A stretch of DNA of 53,754 bases from Reyranella sp. (GTDB taxonomy: Bacteria; Pseudomonadota; Alphaproteobacteria; Reyranellales; Reyranellaceae): positions 1 to 53,754 of the forward strand of contig JAUXWB010000019.1 of assembly GCA_030684475.1 (NCBI GenBank), written 5' to 3'. This document shows, one piece after another, positions 41,606 to 50,911 of this stretch. Numbering within the stretch: position 1 is the first letter of the stretch; the number at the start of each line of letters is the position of its first letter. A model generated the notes under the pieces. The model was not told where the DNA came from. It did not search any database and was given only the letters and a program-made list of their open reading frames with translations. The position numbers and the translations under genes are program-made.

Positions 41606-44412
41606 CGCCTGAGCCTTTGCATGATGTCGGGCAGGTGGACCTGATCGTCCTTGTAGTTACCGGTGAGCGCATGCATCACGAGATTGACGCCGACGCGGAA
41701 CGCCATCTCGCGCTGCGTCTCGCCGCCCGGCGTGACCGGCATGATGCCGCGGCCGCGCTGATCGATCGCCCAGGCGCCGGCATAGTCGTTGGCCCCGATG
41801 ATGATGGTGGTGACGCCGTCATTGACGCGACCGCCGCCCGATTCGATCCAGATCTTTCCGCCCTGCCAGCGTCCAGGCATGTCGGACAGCAGATAGAACG
41901 CCCGGGTCAGCACGTGATCGGGCGGCATGGCGACCAGCGGCGGCGTCTCGACGCCGGCCAGAACGCGCTTGAGGTCGGGATTGCCGCCGGCCGGCCGATC
42001 GAAGCTGAGTTGCTGATCACGTGTGTCGATGAAGATGATGCCGCCGGTTCGCAGATAGCGGTCGAGCGCCGCGGCTGCGCGCGGCGACAGGGCGGGCTGC
42101 GTCGAGGTGATCGGCCAGTAGATGAAGGGATAGAGGCGGGGCTCGTCGCGTTCGAGGTCGAGGCCCACCGGGTCGGCCGGCTCGACCGAGGTTCGGTTGC
42201 GCAGGATCTCGCTCAGGCCTTCGAGACCCGCCTTGCTGATGTCGTCGACTTCCTTGTCGCCGGTGAGAATGTAGGCGAGCCGGGTGTCGAGTGAGCCCTT
42301 GAGCGCCTGTTCGAGACTGAGCGGCAGCGGCCCCGGGCGGTCGCGCGTCGGTTGGCTGGCCGGTGCGGAGGGTTGCGGCTGGAATTGCGGTCGTGGCGGC
42401 GGTGGTGACTGTTGGGCGTCGGCGTCGGGCGCGCCCGCGAACACCGTCAGCAGCAAAAGTGCCGCCGGTGTGGCGCGGCCCAGACGCACGGCGCGTGGCA
42501 GCAGGCCGCGCAGCCACAGCGAGATCAGGAGATCGGCCAGCAGCAACAGGAGGGCGGCCAGCAGGAACCAGCGCGACAGATCGGTCTCGCCGCCTTCCGA
42601 CAGCTTGTCGGTCGCGACGCCGCTGGGCAGCGCCAGTGGCTTCGGCGTGACGACGCGGCCGCCGATATTGAAGGCCACCTGGGCGTTTTCGTCACCGTAG
42701 AGGCCGGGTGGCGTGGTGGGCTTGGGCTTGAAGGTCTCGGCGGCATCGGCCGGCAAAATCTGCACCCCGGCCGGCGGTGCGCCCAGCCGGCCGAAGCCGT
42801 CCAGCGTGCGCCACGGCTTCAGAGCCTTGTTGACGCCATCGCCGGCGACGCCGCGCGACAACGTCACCAGCCGCTGCAGCATGTTCACGAACAGGCCGGA
42901 CAGCGAGAGGTTACTCCATCCCGTGTTCGCCGTGGTGTGGATCAGCACGAGATGGCCCTGGCCACGCTTCTCGGCGGTGACCAGCGGCGTGCCGTCGGCC
43001 AGGCGCGCCCAGGTCTTTTCGGCGAGGTCGGGCATCGGCTCGGCCAGCACCTGCTGGGAAATGCGCACGTCCTTCGGGATCGGGATGCCGAGGAAAGGGC
43101 TGTTGGCGGGAAACTCGGCCAGCGCGCTGGGCTCGCCCCAGCTCATGACGCCGCCCAGCGCCCGGTCGCCCAGCCTGAGGCGCGTCGGCACCAGCGTGTC
43201 GGCCCCGGCGGCGAGATTGGCGCCGGCAAAACGCACGGCCACACCGCCACGCTCGATCCATTTGGCGATTTCCTCGCGGTCGTTGGCCGAGGGAATCGCC
43301 CCGTCGGGGATCAGCAGGACCGCGGTATTTCGGGTCAGCACCGTTTCCAGATCGCCAATGCTCAGGCTGACATAGGGATCGAGCGCGCGTTCGAGGAAGT
43401 AGATTTCCTGCAGTAGCGGCTGACCGCCGGCGGTGGCGCGTTCGCCCATGATCGCTACCGGCCGGCGACGATGACGTTCGTCGAGCAGCACCGCGCTGCC
43501 GGCGCCGCCTTGGGCCTCGATGTCGAGCCGCGCCATGCGGTTGCGCAGTTCGGCCGGCGCCGGCAGGACGCCTTCGCCCTGGGTGGCGGTGGCCGCGAAA
43601 TCGACGTCGATGCGGGCCACGACGCGGCCCTGTTCGTCGGCCGCTTGGACGGCCACCTTGCGCGGCCCGTCGGCCGCCGGCCGCAGCACCCGGACCTTCA
43701 GGTCGCGGCCCTCCGCGACTGGCGGCAGCAGCAGAAGCGGTGTGCTGGCCTGATCGGGCACGATGACCTGCAATCCATCGAAACGGCGCAGCCGTTCGAC
43801 AAATCGCGCCGCGCCGTCGTCCTCCAGTCCGTCGCTCAACCAGACGGCATAGGCGCCGGGGTCAACCTGCATCTGGTCGAGTTCGGCGGCCGCCGCGGCG
43901 CGGTCGGTCGGCCAGGGCTTGGGCCGGAAGGCGCGGAGTATGGTGCGGGTCTCGTCCGGCCGCAGCGCCCCGCGACGGATGGCCGACTGGTCGATCGGGG
44001 CGGGCGCCGTCCCCATCAACACCACGGTCCGGCCGCCGCGTTCGGCGCGCTGGATCAGGCGCTCGGCGTGGGCGATGCGCGTCGTCCAGCCCGGTGCCGA
44101 GGACCAGCCGTCGTCGATGACCAGCAACAGCGGCCCGCGGCCGGGCAGGTCGGCCTGCGGATTGAGCAGCGGCCGGGCCATGGCCAGGATCAGCGCCGTT
44201 GCCAGCAGCAGGCGCAGCAGCAGAAGCCACCACGGCATCTTCATCGGCGTCTGCTCGGCGGGCTCCAGGCCGATCAGCAGCCGGATCGCCGGAAAGCGCA
44301 CCAGCTTCGGCAGCGGCGGGATCAGGCGCAACAGCCAGTAGATCACCGGCAGCGCCAGCAGCAGCGCAAGCATTCCCGGAGCTGCGAAGGCGAAAGCGCC
44401 GAGACCGAGCAT
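41602..44412 (-). CDS. BatA-N/DUF4159 domain membrane protein
   Basis: A 936-residue protein. The N-terminus FAAPGMLALLLALPVIYWLL then RLIPPLPKLVRFPAIRLLIG is the BatA (aerotolerance) pattern. It is followed by a vWA-like domain (LLLVIDDGWSSAPGWTTR), a mid-region, transmembrane helices around 620-680 (LLAALLLLLADLLISLW; PAALLLLTVFAG), a Pro-rich linker and the C-terminal DUF4159 domain (LYPFIYWPITSTQPALSPRA; GGIIFIDTRDQQLSF; MPPDHVLTRAFYLL). It overlaps its downstream neighbour by 4 bp and lies 6 bp after the DUF58 gene. Confidence 0.88.
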   Translation of the reverse strand: MLGLGAFAFAAPGMLALLLALPVIYWLLRLIPPLPKLVRFPAIRLLIGLEPAEQTPMKMPWWLLLLRLLLATALILAMARPLLNPQADLPGRGPLLLVIDDGWSSAPGWTTRIAHAERLIQRAERGGRTVVLMGTAPAPIDQSAIRRGALRPDETRTILRAFRPKPWPTDRAAAAAELDQMQVDPGAYAVWLSDGLEDDGAARFVERLRRFDGLQVIVPDQASTPLLLLPPVAEGRDLKVRVLRPAADGPRKVAVQAADEQGRVVARIDVDFAATATQGEGVLPAPAELRNRMARLDIEAQGGAGSAVLLDERHRRRPVAIMGERATAGGQPLLQEIYFLERALDPYVSLSIGDLETVLTRNTAVLLIPDGAIPSANDREEIAKWIERGGVAVRFAGANLAAGADTLVPTRLRLGDRALGGVMSWGEPSALAEFPANSPFLGIPIPKDVRISQQVLAEPMPDLAEKTWARLADGTPLVTAEKRGQGHLVLIHTTANTGWSNLSLSGLFVNMLQRLVTLSRGVAGDGVNKALKPWRTLDGFGRLGAPPAGVQILPADAAETFKPKPTTPPGLYGDENAQVAFNIGGRVVTPKPLALPSGVATDKLSEGGETDLSRWFLLAALLLLLADLLISLWLRGLLPRAVRLGRATPAALLLLTVFAGAPDADAQQSPPPPRPQFQPQPSAPASQPTRDRPGPLPLSLEQALKGSLDTRLAYILTGDKEVDDISKAGLEGLSEILRNRTSVEPADPVGLDLERDEPRLYPFIYWPITSTQPALSPRAAAALDRYLRTGGIIFIDTRDQQLSFDRPAGGNPDLKRVLAGVETPPLVAMPPDHVLTRAFYLLSDMPGRWQGGKIWIESGGGRVNDGVTTIIIGANDYAGAWAIDQRGRGIMPVTPGGETQREMAFRVGVNLVMHALTGNYKDDQVHLPDIMQRLRR

Positions 44413-44418
44413 CGGCGC

Positions 44419-45315
44419 TCAGGCCGCGTTCAGCCGACGCAAGTCGGCCATCGCGAGGTAAAGGGAGAGCAGAACCGTCTGCGGCGGCCGATCGGTGCGA
44501 TGCTGATGGACCGTCCAGTCGGCCGGCCGCGCCAGGCGCTGCAGGCCTTCCTTCTGGGCCGCCAGCCGGGCGCCATAGGCCGTGCGCACGGCCTCGACGC
44601 GGCGGATGGTGTGCTGGCCTTCGGCTTCGAGGCCCTCGAACTTCACGTGGCCGTCGAACGGCAGATCTTCCTCGGCCGGGTCGAGCACCTGCACGATGTG
44701 GCCGCGCACGCCGACGCTGGCGTAGTAGCGGATGATGGCTTCGATCCGGTCGAGCGGGTCGAGCCAATCGGACACCAGAACGATCGTGCCGTGCGCCGGC
44801 AAGGGAACCATCGGCGGCAGGCTGGGGAGCATCCTGCTGGCACCCTGCGTTTCGTCGAACAGCGTTTCGGCGATCCGCCGCACCGCCACGCGTCCCGACG
44901 TCGGCCGCATGCTGCCGCCCAGGACCGCGACGCGCTCGCCGGCATCGGCCAGAAGGCTCGCCAGCGCCAGCGTGATCAGTTCGCCGCGCACCGCCTTGGT
45001 ATCGATGTTCTTCAGCGACGCGTATTGCATCGATGGCGAGGCATCCCGCCACAGCCAGACGCTGGCCGCCGCCTCCCATTCGGTTTCGCGCACGAACAGG
45101 TGCCGGCTGCGCGCGCTCTGCCGCCAGTCGATCTGGCTGGCGCTGTCGCCGTCGCGATAGGGCCGGTACTGCCAGAAGGCGTCACCCTGGCCGACGCGGC
45201 GCCGGCCATGGACGCCCTGGATGACGGTCGCGGCGACACGATCGGCCGCCACCATCAACGCGGGAAGGGTGCCGGCGAGTTCGAGCGAGCGGTGAAGGGT
45301 TGAGGGCGCGGCCAT
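44419..45315 (-). CDS. DUF58 domain protein
   Basis: A 298-residue protein: VIQGVHGRRRVGQGDAFWQY, RPYRDGDSASQIDWRQSARS (the DUF58 signature YxxGDxxxxIDWxxxAR), RHLFVRETEWEAAASVWLW and VLVSDWLDPLDRIEAIIRYY with a vWA-like fold. DUF58 proteins accompany MoxR ATPases and are proposed to help fold or insert metal in partners. Start ATG 45315 is chosen for the conserved N-terminus; the frame upstream is a shadow. It is 31 bp after the MoxR stop. Confidence 0.9.
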   Translation of the reverse strand: MAAPSTLHRSLELAGTLPALMVAADRVAATVIQGVHGRRRVGQGDAFWQYRPYRDGDSASQIDWRQSARSRHLFVRETEWEAAASVWLWRDASPSMQYASLKNIDTKAVRGELITLALASLLADAGERVAVLGGSMRPTSGRVAVRRIAETLFDETQGASRMLPSLPPMVPLPAHGTIVLVSDWLDPLDRIEAIIRYYASVGVRGHIVQVLDPAEEDLPFDGHVKFEGLEAEGQHTIRRVEAVRTAYGARLAAQKEGLQRLARPADWTVHQHRTDRPPQTVLLSLYLAMADLRRLNAA

Positions 45316-45346
45316 TGGCTGCGGTGCTGCAATGCCTAGGCCGGGA

Positions 45347-46360
45347 CTAGGCGAGCCGGGCGCACATCTGGGCAATCACCGATTCGACCGTGACACCCTC
45401 GGCGCGGGCCGAGAAATTCACCGCCATGCGATGGCGCAGGATCGGCCCGGCCAGCGCTACGACGTCGTCGACCGACGGCGCGAGGCGGCCCTGGATGATC
45501 GCCCGGGCGCGGCAGGCCAGCATGAAGGCCTGGCAGGCGCGCGCTCCGGGACCCCAGGCCACGCGATTACGCACGATGTCGAGATCGGAGCTTTCCGGCC
45601 GGCCGGCGCGGACCAGCTTCAGGATGGCGTCGACCACGCTTTCGCCGATCGGCAGGCGGCGCACCAGGGATTGCGCGGCCATGAGATCGGCCGGCGTCAG
45701 GGCCTGGTCGGCCGTCGCCATGGTGGCGCCGGTGGTGCCGATCATGATCTGGCGTTCGGCCTCTTCGTCGGGATAGCCGACATCGATCTGCAGCAGGAAA
45801 CGATCGAGCTGGGCTTCCGGCAGAGGGTAGGTGCCTTCCTGCTCCAGCGGGTTCTGGGTCGCCAGCACGTGGAACGGGGCAGGCAGGTCGTAGCGCTTGC
45901 CGGCCACGGTCACATGCCTCTCCTGCATGCTCTGCAGCAGCGCCGACTGGGTGCGCGGGCTGGCGCGGTTGATTTCATCGGCCATCAGCAGCTGGGCGAA
46001 CACCGGCCCCTGCAGGAAGCGGAACGAGCGACGGCCGCCGTCGCTTTCCTCCAGCACCTCGGACCCCAGGATGTCGGCGGGCATCAGGTCGGGCGTGAAC
46101 TGGATGCGCTTGGTTTCCATCCCCAGAACGATACCCAGGGTGTCCACAAGCTTGGTCTTGGCGAGGCCGGGGACGCCGATCAGCAGCAGGTGGCCGCCTG
46201 ACAGCAGTGCAACGAGCGTTTGATCGATAACGTCCTGCTGGCCATAAATGACCTTGCCGATGGCCGTGCGTGCGGCGCGTAACTGGCTGCCCAGCCGTTC
46301 GATATCGGCGAGGGCGGAGCGGGCGTCGGTGTCGGTTGCAGTCGAGGTGTCGGGGGCCAC
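45347..46360 (-). CDS. MoxR-type AAA+ ATPase
   Basis: A 337-residue protein: IYGQQDVIDQTLVALLSGGH, LLIGVPGLAKTKLVDTLG (Walker A), LLMADEINRASPRTQSALL (Walker B and MoxR core), ATQNPLEQEGTYPLPEAQLD (sensor 1) and RFLLQIDVGYPDEEAE. The C-terminal lid domain follows. MoxR ATPases act as chaperones for vWA-containing complexes, and the three downstream genes supply those partners. Start GTG 46360 has an AGGAG at 7 bases, better than the ATGs further upstream. Confidence 0.93.
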   Translation of the reverse strand: MAPDTSTATDTDARSALADIERLGSQLRAARTAIGKVIYGQQDVIDQTLVALLSGGHLLLIGVPGLAKTKLVDTLGIVLGMETKRIQFTPDLMPADILGSEVLEESDGGRRSFRFLQGPVFAQLLMADEINRASPRTQSALLQSMQERHVTVAGKRYDLPAPFHVLATQNPLEQEGTYPLPEAQLDRFLLQIDVGYPDEEAERQIMIGTTGATMATADQALTPADLMAAQSLVRRLPIGESVVDAILKLVRAGRPESSDLDIVRNRVAWGPGARACQAFMLACRARAIIQGRLAPSVDDVVALAGPILRHRMAVNFSARAEGVTVESVIAQMCARLA

Positions 46361-46427
46361 CGGGGCGCTCCTGTGATCGATGGGACTAGATTTGAGGGAA
46401 GCCCAGAAATGAGGCCGGAACAAGGGC

Positions 46428-47054
46428 ATGAAGGTTGACGAAATCGTGCGGCGGGTGCGCGAACGCAGCAGGCGTTTGGCATCGGGTTTGCCGGTGGCCA
46501 ATCCACCCCTCGGCAGCGACTTTTCTCTGAACGGCGTCGTGCCGGTGCCGGAGAGCTGGCGCCCGGCCGCCGTGCTGGTGCCACTGGTGCGTCGCCAATC
46601 CGGCATGACGGTCCTGCTGACCCAGCGCACCGACGACATGCCGAGCCACGCCGGCCAGATTGCCTTTCCCGGCGGACGGCAGCAGGTGGAGGACGCCGAT
46701 GCCGTGGCGACCGCACTGCGCGAGACCGAGGAGGAAGTCGGCCTCGCCCGGCGCTTCGTCGACGTAGTAGGCCCGGTCGATCTCTACCGCACGGGAACGG
46801 GCTACGAGATCACGCCGATCGTCGGAATCGTCACGCCGGGATTCATCACCCGTGCAGATCCCCGCGAGGTTGCCGATATCTTCGAGGTGCCGCTCGCCCA
46901 TTTTCTCGATGAACGCAACCATCGCATCGACAGCCGCGTCTGGCAGGGCCGCGAGCGGAGCTACTACGCCATGCCCTACGGAGAGCGCTACATCTGGGGG
47001 GCGACTGCCGGTATGCTGAAGAACCTGCATTTTGTCCTCACCGCCGGCGAGTGA
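46428..47054 (+). CDS. NUDIX hydrolase, CoA pyrophosphatase-like
   Basis: A 208-residue protein. MTVLLTQRTDDMPSHAGQIA, FPGGRQQVEDADAVATALRE and TEEEVGLARRFVDVVG together form the NUDIX box (GxxxxxExxxxxxRExxEExG-type) plus the CoA-pyrophosphatase-like context (LxxRxDxLxxHxGQxAFPGG). It likely cleaves CoA or related diphosphates. It lies divergent to MoxR and 21 bp before DUF6111, the start of a plus-strand operon. Confidence 0.9.
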   Translation: MKVDEIVRRVRERSRRLASGLPVANPPLGSDFSLNGVVPVPESWRPAAVLVPLVRRQSGMTVLLTQRTDDMPSHAGQIAFPGGRQQVEDADAVATALRETEEEVGLARRFVDVVGPVDLYRTGTGYEITPIVGIVTPGFITRADPREVADIFEVPLAHFLDERNHRIDSRVWQGRERSYYAMPYGERYIWGATAGMLKNLHFVLTAGE

Positions 47055-47075
47055 CGCGGGCCACGGAGCAGCCCC

Positions 47076-47309
47076 ATGCGCATCGTACTGTTGGTCCTCG
47101 TGCTGGTCACGGCACCGACCGCCGCCTTCTTCCTGTGGGCGTGGGCGGTAAAGATCAAGCAGGAGCGCAAGATCGCCGGCACTTTGCCGGCATGGCAGGA
47201 CATGCCCATCACTTGGCTCGCCATCGCGGGCCTTGCCTGCTCGATCGCGGGCTTCGTCGTGATGTTCTTCACCCAGGACCAGGGTTACGGCGGCCTCTTT
47301 GCATCATGA
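47076..47309 (+). CDS. DUF6111 small membrane protein
   Basis: A 77-residue protein (MRIVLLVLVLVTAPTAAFFL) with two hydrophobic segments (LVLVLVTAPTAAFFLWAW and WLAIAGLACSIAGFVVMFFT) separated by a basic cytoplasmic loop (KIKQERKIAGTLPAWQDMP). It fits the DUF6111 pattern in size and layout. Its stop overlaps the CCA-transferase start (ATGA, 47306-47309). Confidence 0.8.
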   Translation: MRIVLLVLVLVTAPTAAFFLWAWAVKIKQERKIAGTLPAWQDMPITWLAIAGLACSIAGFVVMFFTQDQGYGGLFAS

Positions 47310-48514
47310 GGCCGGCGGGACGCCTCGAGGCGCCGGCATGGATGGAGGCGCTGCCGGTGCGCGTGCTCTTCAAGTCGCTCGGCCAGGCCGGCGTCGCGGC
47401 GCGGTTCGTCGGCGGCTGCGTACGCAACGCGGTGCTGGGTCGCGACATCGACGATATCGACGTGGCGGTCGACAAGCCGCCCGAGACGATCATGCGCGCG
47501 CTCGCGGCGTCCCGTCTCAAGTCGGTGCCGACCGGGCTGAAGCACGGTACGGTGACGGCCATCGTCGAGGGCAGCAGGTTCGAGCTGACGACCTTGCGCC
47601 GCGACGTCGAAACCGACGGCCGTCGAGCGGTCGTCGCCTTCACCGACGACTGGCTCGAGGATGCGAGCCGGCGCGATTTCACCTTCAATGCCCTCTACGC
47701 CGATCCCGACGGCACGCTCTACGATCCGTTCGACGGCCGCAGCGACCTCGCCGCCGGCCGCGTCCGCTTCATCGGCGATGCCGACACCCGCATCGCCGAG
47801 GACCGGCTGCGCGTGCTGCGCTTCTTCCGCTTTCACGCCTGGTATGGTCGTCCGCCGCTCGATGGGCCGAGCTTCGATGCCTGCCGGCGGAACGCCGGCG
47901 TACTCGGCGGCCTGTCGGGAGAACGTGTCGCGAAGGAATTGCTGCGCCTGCTCGAAGCGCCGGCACCGGCCGATGCGCTGCAGGCGATGGCCGAGGCCGG
48001 TGCGCTCGACCATTGGCTGCCGGAGTATGCCGGCGTCGCGCGGCTGCGCGCCCTGATCGCCCGCGAGGACCGGCCGGACCCGGTGCGGCGGCTCGCGGCC
48101 GTCCTGGCCACCGGCACCGATGCCACGGCGCTCGGCAAGCGGCTCAGGCTCTCGACCCAGCAGGCCTTGCGGCTCGACGTCATGCTGGCCAGGGAGCCGG
48201 CGCTCGATCTTGCCGGTGGCCCGAAAGCCTGGCGGGCCGGGATCTACCATCTCGGCGGCGGTCTCTATGCCGACCGCCTGCTGCTCGATGTCGACGCTTC
48301 AGGCGATTGGTCTGCAGCCCTCGCCCTGGCGCGGAGCTGGACGCCGCCGGAACTGCCGGTGAGCGGGGGCGATGCGCTCGCCCTCGGTCTCGCCCCGGGC
48401 CCCCGCGTCGGCGCGCTGCTGGCTGCGGTGGAGCGCCGGTGGATCGACGGCGATTTCTCGGCTGGCCGCGAGGCCTGTCTGGCCGAACTGGAACGTCTGG
48501 CCCGCTCGGCATGA
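47306..48514 (+). CDS. CCA tRNA nucleotidyltransferase/poly(A) polymerase family
   Basis: A 402-residue class II nucleotidyltransferase: FVGGCVRNAVLGRDIDD (GGxVRN...DxD) with IDVAVDKP, TFNALYADPDGTLYDPFDGR, RIAEDRLRVLRFFRFHAWYG (ERR and motif C), and the helical C-terminal half. It repairs or adds CCA on tRNA 3' ends. ATG 47306 overlaps the DUF6111 stop. It ends 10 bp before the next membrane protein. Confidence 0.93.
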   Translation: MRPAGRLEAPAWMEALPVRVLFKSLGQAGVAARFVGGCVRNAVLGRDIDDIDVAVDKPPETIMRALAASRLKSVPTGLKHGTVTAIVEGSRFELTTLRRDVETDGRRAVVAFTDDWLEDASRRDFTFNALYADPDGTLYDPFDGRSDLAAGRVRFIGDADTRIAEDRLRVLRFFRFHAWYGRPPLDGPSFDACRRNAGVLGGLSGERVAKELLRLLEAPAPADALQAMAEAGALDHWLPEYAGVARLRALIAREDRPDPVRRLAAVLATGTDATALGKRLRLSTQQALRLDVMLAREPALDLAGGPKAWRAGIYHLGGGLYADRLLLDVDASGDWSAALALARSWTPPELPVSGGDALALGLAPGPRVGALLAAVERRWIDGDFSAGREACLAELERLARSA

Positions 48515-48524
48515 GGAGTACGGC

Positions 48525-48926
48525 GTGATCCGGCCCGGTCTCGCTTTCGCGTTGTGGGGCGCCATCGCCGCGCTCGTGGTGCTGAACGACGTCGTGGGCG
48601 ACACCTGGATCGCCGCTGCCCTCTCGGTCCGCACGGTCGAATGGTACAAGGCCCTGGTGCCCTTGCCGTATGTCGTGCTGCTGGCCTTCATCCATGCCCG
48701 GCACACGATGGGGCCGCGCTGGTTCGAGGCGGCCCTGGTCACCGCGCTCCTGTGGCCGTTCTCGACCGTGCTGGTCGATTTTCTCTACGTGCGGCTCACC
48801 TATGACGAGGATCCGGCCTCCTTCCTCGACCGCTTCGCCTTCTGGTGGGGCGCCCCCTATCCCCTTCTGGTGCTGACCCTCTTCGCCGCACCGCTGCTCG
48901 CGGGCGCGGCGATGGCGCGCCGCTGA
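48525..48926 (+). CDS. Small multi-pass membrane protein
   Basis: A 133-residue protein, VIRPGLAFALWGAIAALVVL, with four predicted helices (YVVLLAFIHARHTMG; FEAALVTALLWPFSTVLVDF; YPLLVLTLFAAPLLAG). Start GTG 48525 has GGAG at 6 bases; it is translated 10 bp after the CCA-transferase stop. No family recognised. It is the last gene of the NUDIX-led operon. Confidence 0.75.
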   Translation: MIRPGLAFALWGAIAALVVLNDVVGDTWIAAALSVRTVEWYKALVPLPYVVLLAFIHARHTMGPRWFEAALVTALLWPFSTVLVDFLYVRLTYDEDPASFLDRFAFWWGAPYPLLVLTLFAAPLLAGAAMARR

Positions 48927-48941
48927 AGTGGACCATTTCGC

Positions 48942-49038
48942 GGCACAACTCGTTGTGCCACGCGGTGTGCCGCAGGCTGTGCCGCGAACCATGGCCAAGC
49001 CCTTGATTGATTGGCGCAATCACCCCCGGATCGGCTGT
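48942..49038. repeat. TGTGCC-type dyad and direct repeats
   Basis: A near-perfect hairpin GGCACAAC-TC-GTTGTGCC (48942-48959) is followed by further TGTGCC copies in the same orientation at about 48966, 48978 and 49033. This may be an operator array or a terminator of the membrane-protein operon. The 48927-49351 gap has no gene I can support. Confidence 0.5.
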
Positions 49039-49107
49039 GCCACCGCGCCCGGCCGCCTTGCATTATCGGTGTCCAGGATTGGCGGCGCTTTCCGGTGCGT
49101 GACCGCA

Positions 49108-49144
49108 AGGAAAACGCCCGGAACGAGGACCGTTCGGGCGTTGC
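49108..49144 (-). terminator. Hairpin with T-tract on the minus strand
   Basis: AACGCCCG...CGGGCGTT, with inner pairs AACG/CGTT and a 4-nt AGGA loop, spans 49114-49143. On the minus strand it reads into GGGCGTTTTCC. It is about 210 bp beyond the hemF stop, so it could end hemF or a short intergenic RNA. Confidence 0.55.
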
Positions 49145-49203
49145 CAGCCGTGCTTGCGCAGAAGCGCCAACGATAACAGAAAATTACCACAAAACCTGCT
49201 GAA

Positions 49204-49232
49204 CCTGCAAATCTATATAAAACCTTTGCAGG
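49204..49232. promoter_or_regulatory. CCTGCAAA/TTTGCAGG inverted repeat in AT-rich DNA
   Basis: A perfect 8-bp inverted repeat (49204-49211 and 49225-49232) is separated by 13 bp holding TATATAA. The surrounding 60 bp is AT-rich, unlike its neighbourhood. It looks like an operator over a promoter; direction unclear. Confidence 0.5.
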
Positions 49233-49351
49233 CAGCCGATGAAATTGTCGCGTGATCAGTCGCCTGGGAGCCGCAAGCCCGGGCGATGCGGACGAAGCCG
49301 TCGTCGCCTTCGCCGAACGGTGCGGCGACGGAGAGACACTCCCGGCCCAGC

Positions 49352-50287
49352 CTATGGCCAGCGCGCCTCCGGCGGCAGCGACATCAGAATCGCCTCGACA
49401 TTGCCGCCAGTCATCAGGCCGAACCGGGTGCCGCGGTCGTGCAGCAGGTTGAACTCGGCGTATCGCCCGCGGCGCACGAGCTGGTGTTCGCGCTCGGCGG
49501 CGGTCCACGGCTCGTTCATGTGGCGGCGCACCAGCCTGGGATAGACGTCGAGAAAGGCTTCGCCGACGTCGCGGGTGAAGGCGAAATCACGGGCATGATC
49601 GCCGCTGTCGAGATAGTCGTAGAAGATGCCGCCGACGCCGCGCGGCTCGCCGCGATGCGGCAGGAAGAAATACTCGTCGCACCATTCCTTGAAGCGTGGG
49701 TAGTAGGAGGTGTCGTGCCCGTCGCACGCCGTCTTGAAGGCGGCGTGGAAGTCGCGCGTGTCGGGGTCGTGCGGCGTCATGGGCGTGAGGTCGCCGCCGC
49801 CGCCGAACCAGGCGCGCGTCGTCACGATGAAGCGCGTGTTCATGTGCACCGCCGGTACCCGCGGCGAGCGCAGGTGGGCGACCAGCGAAATGCCCGAGGC
49901 GAAGAAGCGCGGGTCCTGGGCGGCGCCGGGAATTTGCGCGCGGAAGTCCGGGCTGAACTCGCCGAACACCGTCGAGACGTTGACGCCTACCTTCTCGAAC
50001 ACCCGGCCGCGCATGATCGCCATGGTGCCGCCGCCGCGGTCCTCGCCGTCGGGCCCTTCCTCGCGCCGCCACTCCTTGCGCTCGAAACGGCCGGCCGGCA
50101 GCTCTCCATGCGTGCCCGAAAGCTCATCCTCGATTTTCTCGAATTCGGCGCAGATGCGATTGCGCAGGGTTCCGAACCAGCGCCGTGCGTTGTTCTTCCA
50201 GCGCAGCACGGTCGCCTCTTCGGGGAGCGGGGAGGGGCCGTTGGGCCCGGTCGCAGTACGGGGGACGGAGGAGGGGGATTTGCTCAT
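49352..50287 (-). CDS. hemF: Aerobic coproporphyrinogen III oxidase
   Basis: A 311-residue protein with HemF signatures: [77 protein letters not shown], and GIFYDYL. It converts coproporphyrinogen III to protoporphyrinogen IX using oxygen. The start overlaps trmL's stop (ATGA, 50284-50287). The last residues [24 protein letters not shown] are conserved. Heme supply fits the nearby bc1 operon. Confidence 0.95.
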   Translation of the reverse strand: MSKSPSSVPRTATGPNGPSPLPEEATVLRWKNNARRWFGTLRNRICAEFEKIEDELSGTHGELPAGRFERKEWRREEGPDGEDRGGGTMAIMRGRVFEKVGVNVSTVFGEFSPDFRAQIPGAAQDPRFFASGISLVAHLRSPRVPAVHMNTRFIVTTRAWFGGGGDLTPMTPHDPDTRDFHAAFKTACDGHDTSYYPRFKEWCDEYFFLPHRGEPRGVGGIFYDYLDSGDHARDFAFTRDVGEAFLDVYPRLVRRHMNEPWTAAEREHQLVRRGRYAEFNLLHDRGTRFGLMTGGNVEAILMSLPPEARWP

Positions 50288-50754
50288 GGGGCTCGCGGAA
50301 AGCCCGCGGTCTGGCGCAGGCCTTCGCTCAATACCATTGCCGCCGCCAGCGCGACATTGAGCGACCGCGCCCCGGGGCGCAGGGGAATGCGGACCCTGAC
50401 GTCGGCGGCGGCGTGAACTTCGACCGGCACGCCGGCACTTTCACGGCCAAGCAGCAGGATATCGTCGACCTGGAACGTCACGTCGGGGAGGGCGTCGGCG
50501 CCCGCCGTCGTCAGCAGGACCAGCCGGCCGGGCGCCCGCGCCTCGAGACGGGCGCGCCGGAACGCGGCCCAGGAGGCGTGCCGGACGATGGTCGCCAGGT
50601 CATAGTAGTCCATGGCCGCCCGACGGATACGCTTGTCGTCGACCGGGAAGCCGCAGGGCTCGATGATGTCCAGCGGGACGTCCAGGCAGGCGGCAAGACG
50701 GATGAAGGCCCCGAGATTCTGCGGAATATCGGGCTCGAACAGGGCCAGACGCAT
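50284..50754 (-). CDS. trmL: tRNA (cytidine/uridine-34 2'-O)-methyltransferase
   Basis: A 156-residue SPOUT protein: [60 protein letters not shown], and [20 protein letters not shown] then [20 protein letters not shown], the knotted SAM site. It methylates the wobble ribose of tRNA-Leu. ATG 50754 starts the first strand; the longer frame is non-coding. It overlaps hemF by 4 bp. Confidence 0.93.
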   Translation of the reverse strand: MRLALFEPDIPQNLGAFIRLAACLDVPLDIIEPCGFPVDDKRIRRAAMDYYDLATIVRHASWAAFRRARLEARAPGRLVLLTTAGADALPDVTFQVDDILLLGRESAGVPVEVHAAADVRVRIPLRPGARSLNVALAAAMVLSEGLRQTAGFPRAP

Positions 50755-50847
50755 GGTCTCTTGTACTCCCGTCCGCGTCGCGAAAGCCAAAACCGTGCGG
50801 CACGCTGTCACAGAAAGCCGCGCTTCGTGCCTGCGACCAACAGAGCC

Positions 50848-50878
50848 TTGAAACATAAGGGGCTTTCCCGGCTATAAA
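50848..50878 (+). promoter_or_regulatory. Promoter candidate for the bc1 operon
   Basis: TTGAAA (50848-50853) and TATAAA (50873-50878) are separated by 19 bp, slightly long. They lie 34 bp upstream of the petA ATG. An SD-like GGGGGACGGAAAG precedes the ATG. Confidence 0.45.
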
Positions 50879-50911
50879 GGCCAGCATCTCCTTGGGGGAC
50901 GGAAAGAAACA

